Origin: Halomonas cupida
Lineage (GTDB): Bacteria > Pseudomonadota > Gammaproteobacteria > Pseudomonadales > Halomonadaceae
DNA: 64,000 bases
Assembly (NCBI RefSeq): GCF_900142755.1
Contig: NZ_FRCA01000004.1
Span: 248,001-312,000, forward strand
Direction: 5' to 3'
The notes beneath the pieces were generated by a model, which saw only the letters and a list, made by a program, of their open reading frames with translations, did not search any database and was not told the origin of the DNA. Shown piece after piece: positions 8,514 through 15,874 of this stretch (the first letter of the stretch is position 1; the number at the start of each line of letters is the position of its first letter). A program made the position numbers and the translations under genes.

Positions 8514-9764
8514 TCAGTGCGCGACGCCAGCGGCGCCGTGTTCGTCAACGAGCGCGCCGGTATGGAAACGGTCGATGGAGAAAGGCGCGGCCAGCGGGTG
8601 CATCTCGCCCTTCGCCAGGCTGGCGGCGAACACATGGCCGGAGCCGGTGGTGGCCTTGAAGCCGCCGGTGCCCCAACCGCAGTTGAAATAGAGGCCCTTG
8701 ACCGGCGTCTTCGACAGGATCGGACAGGCATCAGGGCAGGTATCCACAATGCCGCCCCACTGACGGTTCATGCGCACCCGCGAGAAGATCGGGAACATCT
8801 CGACGATGGCCTGCAGGGTATGCTCCACCGTGGGATAGCTGCCCCGTTGCCCATAGCCGTTGTACCCATCGATACCCGCACCGATGACCAGGTCGCCCTT
8901 GTCCGACTGGCTGATGTAACCATGCACATGGTTGGACATGACCACGGTGTCGAGCACCGGCTTGAGCGGTTCGGAGACCAGCGCCTGCAGCGGATGGGAC
9001 TCCAGCGGCAGGCGAATGCCGGCCATTCCCGCCATGACGCCGGAATTACCGGCTGTCACACAGCCGACGGTCTTCGCCTCGATATCTCCACGATTGGTAT
9101 GCACACCGTAGATGCGGCCATCACGAATCTTGAAACCGGTAACCTCGGTCTGCTGCAGGATATCAACCCCCAGCGCATCGGCACCACGGGCGTAGCCCCA
9201 GGCTACGGCATCGTGACGTGCGACACCGGCGCGCGGCTGCCAGGAGGCCCCCAGCACCGGATAGCGCGCGCGCTTCGAACAATCGAGAATCGGCACGATT
9301 TTCTGTACACCAGCGGCATCCAGCACTTCACCATCGATGCCGTTGAGCCGGTTGGCGTTGACCCGGCGCTGAATGTCACGCATGTCCTGCAGGGTGTGGC
9401 CGAGGTTGAGCACGCCGCGCTGGGAGAACATCACGTTGTAGTTGAGATCCTGCGACAGCCCCTCCCACAGTTTCATGGCATGTTCGTAGAGAGCGGCGGC
9501 CTCGTCCCACAGATAGTTGGAACGCACGATAGTGGTGTTGCGCGCGGTATTACCGCCCCCCAACCAGCCCTTCTCGATCACCGCCACATTCCTGACGCCG
9601 AATTCCTTCGCCAGATAATAGGCCGTGGCCAGGCCATGACCGCCGCCACCGACGATGATGACATCGTAGGCCTTCTTCGGCGTCGGATTGCGCCACTGGC
9701 GCTGCCAGTTCTCGTGGTGGCTGAGGGCATGCCGGGCCAGAGCAAAACCGGAATAGCGTTGCAT
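8514..9764 (-). CDS. soxB: Sarcosine oxidase beta subunit
   Basis: A 416-residue flavoprotein of the DAO family. The FAD-binding [20 protein letters not shown] is near residue 36, and [19 protein letters not shown] follows, as in SoxB subunits that carry covalent FMN and FAD. The C-terminal [16 protein letters not shown] motif closes the flavin site. It oxidises the N-methyl group of sarcosine. A GAGGAG ribosome site precedes the start. It is the second gene of the glyA-soxBDAG-purU operon. Confidence 0.96.
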   Translation of the reverse strand: MQRYSGFALARHALSHHENWQRQWRNPTPKKAYDVIIVGGGGHGLATAYYLAKEFGVRNVAVIEKGWLGGGNTARNTTIVRSNYLWDEAAALYEHAMKLWEGLSQDLNYNVMFSQRGVLNLGHTLQDMRDIQRRVNANRLNGIDGEVLDAAGVQKIVPILDCSKRARYPVLGASWQPRAGVARHDAVAWGYARGADALGVDILQQTEVTGFKIRDGRIYGVHTNRGDIEAKTVGCVTAGNSGVMAGMAGIRLPLESHPLQALVSEPLKPVLDTVVMSNHVHGYISQSDKGDLVIGAGIDGYNGYGQRGSYPTVEHTLQAIVEMFPIFSRVRMNRQWGGIVDTCPDACPILSKTPVKGLYFNCGWGTGGFKATTGSGHVFAASLAKGEMHPLAAPFSIDRFHTGALVDEHGAAGVAH

Positions 9765-9784
9765 GATGTTGTCTCCTCTCGATG

Positions 9785-9808
9785 GCCCGGCAGATCGTGC
9801 TGCCGGGC
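9785..9808 (-). terminator. Hairpin between glyA and soxB
   Basis: GCCCGGCAG and CTGCCGGGC form a 9-bp stem with a 6-nt loop in the 63-bp glyA-soxB spacer. No U-tract follows, so it is more likely an attenuating or mRNA-processing hairpin that sets the ratio of GlyA to sarcosine oxidase than a full stop. Confidence 0.45.
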
Positions 9809-9827
9809 ATCCTGCTGCTGGTCCTGA

Positions 9828-11123
9828 TCAGGCCGTGGCTGTTGCGCGCTGCTGCTCAACCTGCGGATAGACGGGATGACGATCACAGAGTGCTGCCACC
9901 TGCTCGCGGACCCAGCTCTCGATCTCGGCGGTATCGCGTCCGGCTGCCAACTCATCGAGCACATCACAGATCCAGCCTGCCAGCGCCTCGCAGTCATCGG
10001 CGTTGAAACCACGAGTGGTGACCGCCGGAGTACCGATGCGCAGGCCGGAAGTGACGAAGGGGCTCTGCGGATCACCCGGTACCGCATTCTTGTTGACGGT
10101 GATATGTGCCCGCCCCAGCGCCGCGTCCGCGTCCTTGCCGGTCACTCCCTGCTGGATCAACGAGACCAGAAACAGGTGGTCACGGGTGCCACCAGAAACT
10201 ACGTCATAGCCACGCTCGAGAAATACCTCGGCCATGCGTTGCGCATTGACGATGACACGCTCCTGATAGCGCACGAACTCCTGACTCATGGCTTCACGGA
10301 AGGCCACCGCCTTGGCAGCGATGACATGCATCAGCGGCCCACCCTGCTGGCCGGGGAAAACGGCACCGTTGAGCTTGCGATACAGCGCCTCATCACCGGC
10401 CGCCGAAAGAATCAGTCCGCCACGCGGGCCACGCAGGGTCTTGTGCGTGGTGGTGGTGACCACATGGGCATGGGGCAACGGGCTGGGATAGAGTCCCGCC
10501 GCGACCAGGCCCGCCACATGCGCCATATCGACCAGCAGCCAGGCACCAACGCTATCGGCGATGGTGCGGAAACGACGCCAATCGACGATCTGGGAATAAG
10601 CGGAGAAACCCGCCACGATCAGCTTTGGCTGGTGCTCACGAGCAAGGCGCTCGACTTCGGCGTAATCGATCTCGCCGGTGGCCTCGTCAAGGCCATACTG
10701 AATGGCGTTGTAGTGCTTGCCGGAGAAGTTGGGTGCCGCTCCATGGGTCAAGTGGCCGCCGTGGGCAAGGCTCATGCCGAGTACGGTGTCACCGGGCGAG
10801 ACCAGTGCCATGAAGGCCGCAGCATTGGCCTGGGCACCGGAATGAGGCTGCACATTGGCATAGTCGCAACTGAACAGCGCACAGGCACGGTCCATTGCCA
10901 GCTGTTCCACCACATCCACATGTTCACAGCCGCCGTAATAGCGCTTGCCGGGATAACCTTCGGCGTACTTGTTGGTCAACTGCGTACCCTGAGCTTCCAT
11001 CACCGCTTGACTGGCGTAGTTTTCTGACGCAATCAATTCGACATGGGCCTGCTGGCGGGCTTCCTCATCCGAGATGGCAGATGCGATCTGCGGGTCGAAC
11101 TGGGCAAGGCGAGATACTGTCAT
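9828..11123 (-). CDS. glyA: Serine hydroxymethyltransferase
   Basis: The 431-residue protein shows all SHMT marks: [10 protein letters not shown] near residue 30, [15 protein letters not shown], the PLP-lysine motif [14 protein letters not shown] and the SGLRIGTPA segment. It interconverts glycine plus methylene-THF and serine plus THF. As first gene of the sarcosine operon it can combine the glycine and the methylene-THF made by SoxBDAG into serine. The start at 11123 has a GGAG site 8 nt upstream; an in-frame start about 87 nt earlier lacks one. Confidence 0.96.
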   Translation of the reverse strand: MTVSRLAQFDPQIASAISDEEARQQAHVELIASENYASQAVMEAQGTQLTNKYAEGYPGKRYYGGCEHVDVVEQLAMDRACALFSCDYANVQPHSGAQANAAAFMALVSPGDTVLGMSLAHGGHLTHGAAPNFSGKHYNAIQYGLDEATGEIDYAEVERLAREHQPKLIVAGFSAYSQIVDWRRFRTIADSVGAWLLVDMAHVAGLVAAGLYPSPLPHAHVVTTTTHKTLRGPRGGLILSAAGDEALYRKLNGAVFPGQQGGPLMHVIAAKAVAFREAMSQEFVRYQERVIVNAQRMAEVFLERGYDVVSGGTRDHLFLVSLIQQGVTGKDADAALGRAHITVNKNAVPGDPQSPFVTSGLRIGTPAVTTRGFNADDCEALAGWICDVLDELAAGRDTAEIESWVREQVAALCDRHPVYPQVEQQRATATA

Positions 11124-11544
11124 GAGGAATTCTCCGTGGTTATCGCTTGTAGATTGTTGTGACGTGTCACTTGTCGTGGCTTGTCGGTCGGTAGCATCGG
11201 TACCGGACAAGCCGATTGTCTGAAAGCTCGAGTATCTGAAAATGATGCTCAGTGCAGTTGCTGGAACCGGTTCACCGAAAACGGTGACGAAACACCCTGA
11301 AACATGCCCTGTTATCGCCTCGACCCAATGAAGGACACGTTAGGCAATTTGCGACAGCGAGCCATTCTGGAAACGACACCAACATCACCATCGAAGACAT
11401 GCTCAGACCATTTCGTAGCGGCCCTTTCAGCGCCACATCCTGAATGCACTCATTCAAGCGTCTTCCGGCCATCAACGCTTGAACAAATGCGACAGTTTTG
11501 TTGGACGATTTCAGTAGCAGGCACACCAGTGCCACAAGCGAGGC
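11124..11544 (-). promoter_or_regulatory. Upstream region of the glyA-sox operon
   Basis: This 421-bp gene-free region must hold the operon promoter. Visible elements are a GTGAC-GT-GTCAC palindrome at 11159-11170, GGCTTGTC at 11178-11185 paired with GACAAGCC at 11206-11213, and TCACCG-AAAA-CGGTGA at 11272-11287. TGCGAC occurs at 11350-11355 and 11488-11493. The same hexamer recurs upstream of the other betaine-catabolism units, so it may be a site for one of the AraC regulators. No glycine-riboswitch core was recognised. Confidence 0.5.
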
Positions 11545-12636
11545 TCAGTTCTGCCTCGCCTCGACATAGAGGAAGAAGGGGTCGACCAGCCGCTCATGAA
11601 GGCTGTCGGGATGACGCCGAAGTTCGGAGGGAGAGGCTCCGAAGGTGGTGCGGAAGTGACGGGAAAAATGTGCAGTATCGGAGAAGCCACAGGCCTCCCC
11701 GATCTCGGTGATACTGCGCTCGGTGTAATGCAGCAACCACAGGCCGTAACGCAGGCGCAGATCACGCTGGAACTTCTGGGGACCAACCCCCAGGGTAGCG
11801 CGAAAGCGCCGCTCCAGGCCACGTCGTGACGCGCCTACACGATCAGCCAGTTCATCGACACTGAGGGGATCTCCCAACTGCTGTTCGAGCACCCGAATCG
11901 CCTTGCGCACCAGGCGGTCGCTGATGCGGTCGAAGACCACCGGCTGTGGCTGACCACGCTCACCGTTGCGATGTTCATCGAACAGCATGATCGCCAGACT
12001 CTTGCGCGCCCAGGCTCGTCCCAGGTGACGCTCGACAAGGTAGGCAGCAAGATCGGCCGCCGCCGCGCCACCGGCACAGGTCAGGCGATCTCCGTCATCC
12101 AGATAGAGCCGGTCTGCCACCGGTTCAATATCACTGAAGCGGCCGGCAAGATCTCCGTGGTGATACCAGCTTACGCAACAGCGTCGATGCTGCATCAACC
12201 CTGCCTGGATCAACGAGAACACGCCGGTGCAGACGCCGACCAACGGCACCTCCTGAGCCGCCGCACGGCGCAGGTATTCGATCGCGGCCTGGTCAGCGGC
12301 CCCCGGCTGATGCAATACCCCACCGATGACCACCAGATAATCGAACTCGGTGGGATCGGAATAGGGCTCACAGGCGGTCATTACCGCTCCGCAACTGGAT
12401 ACGGCATCGCTGCCATCATGAGTCATGAAGCGCCAGCGACAGCGCAATTGACGGCTGCGGTCGCCTTCATCCGCAGCCAGACGCAGGCAATCAACAAAGG
12501 CCGCAAAGGGCATCAAGGTAAAATGCGGCAGCAGCACGAAACCGACCGACAGTGCTGGTGCCGTCAGTCGGGAAGCATCAGTCGCGGGCGCTTGCGCCAT
12601 GGAGCCGGGACCAGACAGGAAACCTGTGGTCAGCAT
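11545..12636 (-). CDS. GATase1-AraC family regulator, SouR/GbdR-like
   Basis: The 363-residue protein has an N-terminal DJ-1/PfpI-like (GATase1) sensor domain at about 28-200, with the VGVCTGVFSLIQAGL elbow. A C-terminal AraC DNA-binding domain lies at about 240-335 (LSVDELADRVGASRRGLERRF and ITEIGEACGFSDTAHFSRHF). This architecture is shared by GbdR, SouR and CdhR, which sense dimethylglycine/betaine, sarcosine and carnitine. Its place directly upstream of glyA-soxBDAG-purU suggests a sarcosine sensor. A GAGGGG site precedes the ATG at 12636. The ligand is inference from position; a carnitine sensor is an alternative. Confidence 0.85.
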   Translation of the reverse strand: MLTTGFLSGPGSMAQAPATDASRLTAPALSVGFVLLPHFTLMPFAAFVDCLRLAADEGDRSRQLRCRWRFMTHDGSDAVSSCGAVMTACEPYSDPTEFDYLVVIGGVLHQPGAADQAAIEYLRRAAAQEVPLVGVCTGVFSLIQAGLMQHRRCCVSWYHHGDLAGRFSDIEPVADRLYLDDGDRLTCAGGAAAADLAAYLVERHLGRAWARKSLAIMLFDEHRNGERGQPQPVVFDRISDRLVRKAIRVLEQQLGDPLSVDELADRVGASRRGLERRFRATLGVGPQKFQRDLRLRYGLWLLHYTERSITEIGEACGFSDTAHFSRHFRTTFGASPSELRRHPDSLHERLVDPFFLYVEARQN

Positions 12637-12668
12637 AACGGAATCCCCTCACCGGCATAAGGCACAGT

Positions 12669-12992
12669 AACGAGCGGCGGGCTTCGAGTAACGAGCCACG
12701 AGCAGCTCAAGCTATAAGCTTTAAGTTTGAAGCTGGCTATGTTCGTTCCCGACGAACAATCGTACTTCCCAACTCCATGTGGGTCGGCTATTCGTGTTCC
12801 CGACACGAACACGCACTTCCCACGTCCATGTGGGTCGGCTATTCGTGTTCCCGACACGAACACGCACTTCCCACGTCCATGTGGGTCGTAAAAGTACCTC
12901 CGCCCGCCGGCTTTTGTCTGTGATCCATGGGCCGGCACCGGACAGCTCGTTACTCGTAGCTCGCTGCTCGAAGCGAGAAGCTCGAAGCTCAA
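12669..12992 (-). repeat. Composite repeat element A (after gbcB)
   Basis: This intergenic block is bounded by inverted heptamer-like arrays of the GAGCNNC type. CGAGTAACGAG at 12685-12695 pairs exactly with CTCGTTACTCG at 12946-12956, and the outer array touches the gbcB stop codon at 12993. Read on the minus strand, the order is array, conserved core (12914-12939, GGTGCCG through GACAA), 51-bp tandem repeats (12735-12887), then the second array. The core matches element F at 24 of 26 positions. Confidence 0.8.
12735..12887. repeat. Three 51-bp tandem repeats with hairpins
   Basis: Units lie at 12735-12785, 12786-12836 and 12837-12887. The last two are identical and the first is diverged. 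Each unit has a stem closed by the loop TCCCG: GTTCGT/ACGAAC in unit 1 and TTCGTGT/ACACGAA in units 2 and 3, so stem changes are compensated. A second hairpin, CCCAC-GTCCAT-GTGGG, follows. The repeat is a multiple of three and leaves open frames on both strands, but these look like artefacts. Confidence 0.85.
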
Positions 12993-14099
12993 TCAATAAT
13001 CCACAACAACGTCACCGACCGGACGGCTGCAGCACGACAGGATGTAACCCGCCTCGATGTCGTCGTCGGTGATTCCGCCGTTGTGATCCATCTCCACCTG
13101 ACCGGAACTCAGGGCGACGCGACAGGTACCGCAGATCCCCATGCCACAGGCCTTGGGAATATGCAGCCCCAGCTTGGCCGCTGCGGAATGCACCGTTTCG
13201 CTGGGCTGGATGCGCACACTCTTGCCGGAAGCGCTGAATTCGACGCTATGCATCTCTTCAACATCCACTTCGGCGGCCTCGACTTCCGCCTGCTCGGCCA
13301 GTTCGCGAACGTCCGCCTGCACCTCGCGTGGCGTGGCACCGAAGGATTCCTCGTGGTAGCGATCCATGTCGAAGCCACGACGCTCCAGGATGCCCTTGAT
13401 CGCATCCATGTAGGGCGTGGGTCCACAGCAGAATATTTCGCGCTCGAGGAAGTCCGGCACCATCATCTCGAGCATGGCCTCGGTGAGAAAGCCGCGATAG
13501 CCCGCCCAGGCCTGATTCAATTCATTGTCCCGCTCACAGACGACATGCAGGCTGAAGGAGGGAATACGCGAGAAGATGTGCTCCAGCTCGCGGTGAAAGA
13601 TGACATCCCGAGGCGTCCGCGCACTATGGATGAAGTCCAGATCGACGGTCGCGTTGGTATCGAACAGCCAGCGGGCCATCGACATCAACGGCGTGATACC
13701 GACGCCACCGGACAGCATCAGCAGCTTGTCCGCCGGGTAGTCGATGGCGTTGAAGTTGCCTACAGGGCCATGCACCGCCAACTCATCGCCCTCGGCGAGA
13801 TTGTCATGCAGCCAGTTGGACACCTGACCACCGGGCACTCGCTTGACGGTGATCGAGAAGCTGTAGGGAATGGAGGGTGAACTGGAGATGGTATAGGAAC
13901 GCATCACCTGTTCGCCGTTGATATCCAGCTCCAGAGTCACGAACTGGCCAGGCTTGAAGAAATAAAGCACCGGCTGTTCCGCCATGAAACAGAAGGTGCG
14001 GACATCCCAGGTTTCCTGAATCACCTTGACGCAGCGCACCACGTGCCGGCCGTTGGTCCAGGTCTGGGTCGTCACCGGATTGAGGAAGTTCATGGACAT
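12993..14099 (-). CDS. gbcB: Glycine betaine monooxygenase reductase subunit
   Basis: A 368-residue flavodoxin/ferredoxin-NADP reductase-type protein. The FAD domain has MRSYTISSSPS, the NAD domain has LMLSGGVGITPLMSMARW and FCCGPTPYMDAI, and the C-terminal 2Fe-2S ferredoxin domain has CGMGICGTC plus a final Cys in LSCCSRP. It passes NADH electrons to the Rieske oxygenase GbcA, which demethylates glycine betaine to dimethylglycine and formaldehyde. It is divergent from gbcA. Its ribosome site is weak, and an octamer repeat lies only 14 bp upstream of the ATG. Confidence 0.94.
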   Translation of the reverse strand: MSMNFLNPVTTQTWTNGRHVVRCVKVIQETWDVRTFCFMAEQPVLYFFKPGQFVTLELDINGEQVMRSYTISSSPSIPYSFSITVKRVPGGQVSNWLHDNLAEGDELAVHGPVGNFNAIDYPADKLLMLSGGVGITPLMSMARWLFDTNATVDLDFIHSARTPRDVIFHRELEHIFSRIPSFSLHVVCERDNELNQAWAGYRGFLTEAMLEMMVPDFLEREIFCCGPTPYMDAIKGILERRGFDMDRYHEESFGATPREVQADVRELAEQAEVEAAEVDVEEMHSVEFSASGKSVRIQPSETVHSAAAKLGLHIPKACGMGICGTCRVALSSGQVEMDHNGGITDDDIEAGYILSCCSRPVGDVVVDY

Positions 14100-14112
14100 G
14101 GCAGTATCGCTC

Positions 14113-14152
14113 GTCAGGTGGTCAGGTGGTCAGGTGGTCAGGTGGTCAGGTC
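14113..14152. repeat. Octamer GTCAGGTG tandem repeat upstream of gbcB
   Basis: There are four perfect copies and a nearly perfect fifth of GTCAGGTG. The array lies 14-53 bp upstream of the gbcB start, probably inside its leader. Eight-base units can slip during replication, so the array could alter promoter or leader spacing of gbcB. Confidence 0.9.
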
Positions 14153-14570
14153 TGTAGACACGGCATCAGTGGTCTCGATACCTGCCGTGATTGCCCGCAT
14201 TCTGCCCAGCGCCCCCTACTCCCCACTTATCTGATCACGACATCAGCATGCCCGAATTCTCCGCTTGCAACGTTGATATCCGCCAGCAGGTCGCAATGGC
14301 ATCACCCAATGTCGCCAATGGATATCCGACACCCCATGGGCTACCGCAAACTGCGCTCACAAATCGAGGAATACTGCCTTGAGCGGAATTCCCACACCTG
14401 CCTCGGATGATATGCCGTGCGGGCCAGCAGCCCCATCATTTCAACCTTGATGTGGTTCGCTGCCACCAGGGCGGCTGGCCTTCATCAACGAGGCAATGAA
14501 AATCACCGTTGGCCCGCCGTCGAGCACCTACCCAGCGCCGTGCTCACAGCCAGTAGATGAGGAAAACTCC
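14153..14570. promoter_or_regulatory. gbcB/gbcA divergent control region
   Basis: A 418-bp gene-free stretch between two divergent genes of one enzyme. GTCGCAATGG at 14290-14299 and GTCGCCAATGG at 14311-14321 are direct repeats 21 bp apart, two helical turns, as is usual for AraC-family sites. The complement of GTCGCA is TGCGAC, a hexamer found upstream of the other betaine units. Assigning it to GbdR is inference. Confidence 0.5.
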
Positions 14571-15872
14571 ATGGATGTTGTAGCGAACTCGAGTCTGGCC
14601 CCCTCGCCAAGCCAGGACGACCCTCTGGGGTCGGCCCGTGAAGCCACGCTGGAGATGCTGGGTCAGCATCCACAGGGCTTTTCACTGCCGCAGCCGTTCT
14701 ACAATGATGCTCGCCTCTTCCAGCTTGATATCCAGGCTATCTTCGAACGCGAGTGGCTATTTGCCGGCATGAGCTGCGAGATTCCCGCCAAGGGCAATTT
14801 CATTACGCTGTCGATCGGTGACAATCCGATCATCATCGTGCGTGGCGACGGCGGCACTATCCATGCCTTCCACAATGTCTGCCGCCACCGTGGTTCGCGT
14901 CTGTGCCCGACCGAGAGTGGCAAGGTCGCCAAGCTGGTCTGCCCCTACCATCAGTGGACCTACGAACTGGATGGTCGTCTGCTGTTTGCCGGCTCCGACA
15001 TGGGCACCAACTTCGACCTCGGTCAGTATGGACTCAAGCCGGTGGCAATTACCGAGGCCGGCGGCTTCCTGTTCGTGTGTCTGGCCGATAACCCACCTGC
15101 CATCGACGAGCTCAAGGCGACCTTCGATCATTACCTTGCGCCCTACGATACCGAGAACCTCAAGGTGGCAGTGACCTCTTCCATCGAGGAAACCGCCAAC
15201 TGGAAACTGGTGATCGAGAATAACCGTGAGTGCTATCACTGCAACGGTGCTCACCCCGAGCTACTCAATTCCCTGCAGGAATTCGACGACAGCGACGACC
15301 CTCGTGCCACTCCGGCCTATCGTGAACTGGTGGCTCGTAAACAGGCTGACTGGGATGCCATGCAGGTTCCCTGGCAGTTGACCCGTATCGGCAAGCGCAA
15401 TCGCCTCACCCGCACGCCGCTGCTCAATGGTACGGTGTCGATGACCATGGATGGAAAAGTCGCCTGCAAACGCCTGATGGGGCGTCTGACCAGCGCCGAC
15501 ATGGGCTCACTGCGTATTCTTCACCTGCCCAATTCATGGAATCACTTCATGGGTGATCACGCCGTGGTGTTCCGCGTTCTGCCACTGGGACCTCAACGCA
15601 CCCTGGTGACGACCAAATGGCTGGTGCACAAGGATGCCGTGGAAGGTGTGGATTACGACCCTGAGCAGATGCGCAAGGTGTGGGACGCCACCAATGATCA
15701 GGACCGTCGCCTCGCCGAGGAAAACCAGCGTGGCATCAATTCGCTGGCCTACCAGCCCGGGCCCTACTCGGCGACCTACGAATTCGGCGTGATCGATTTC
15801 ATCGACTGGTATCGTGAGACTCTGCAGAACAACCTCGGTGATACACCAGCGCTGAGACTGGCACAGGTCTAA
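14571..15872 (+). CDS. gbcA: Glycine betaine monooxygenase, Rieske oxygenase subunit
   Basis: A 433-residue aromatic-ring-hydroxylating-type oxygenase. The Rieske 2Fe-2S ligands are CRH at about residue 105 and CPYHQW about 20 residues later. The mononuclear iron motif is in NNRECYHCNGAHPEL. Its substrate is glycine betaine, giving dimethylglycine and formaldehyde. The ATG at 14571 has GAGGAA 8 nt upstream; an in-frame ATG at 14496 has no ribosome site and would add an unconserved leader. It is divergent from its reductase gbcB and ends 2 bp from a convergent gene. Confidence 0.95.
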   Translation: MDVVANSSLAPSPSQDDPLGSAREATLEMLGQHPQGFSLPQPFYNDARLFQLDIQAIFEREWLFAGMSCEIPAKGNFITLSIGDNPIIIVRGDGGTIHAFHNVCRHRGSRLCPTESGKVAKLVCPYHQWTYELDGRLLFAGSDMGTNFDLGQYGLKPVAITEAGGFLFVCLADNPPAIDELKATFDHYLAPYDTENLKVAVTSSIEETANWKLVIENNRECYHCNGAHPELLNSLQEFDDSDDPRATPAYRELVARKQADWDAMQVPWQLTRIGKRNRLTRTPLLNGTVSMTMDGKVACKRLMGRLTSADMGSLRILHLPNSWNHFMGDHAVVFRVLPLGPQRTLVTTKWLVHKDAVEGVDYDPEQMRKVWDATNDQDRRLAEENQRGINSLAYQPGPYSATYEFGVIDFIDWYRETLQNNLGDTPALRLAQV

Positions 15873-15874
15873 CC

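Noticed and set aside
11124..11544. Glycine riboswitch upstream of glyA
   Set aside because: Looked for the conserved paired glycine-aptamer cores on the minus strand and did not find them.
12630..12992. Open frame with 17-residue repeats (DPHGRGKCVFVSGTRIA)
   Set aside because: It follows from the 51-bp tandem repeat being a multiple of three. Frames are open on both strands, and the conserved feature is hairpin pairing.
14153..14570. Sigma-54 promoter for gbcA
   Set aside because: No good TGGCAC-N5-TTGC match was found; TGGCAT at about 14297 lacks the GC partner.
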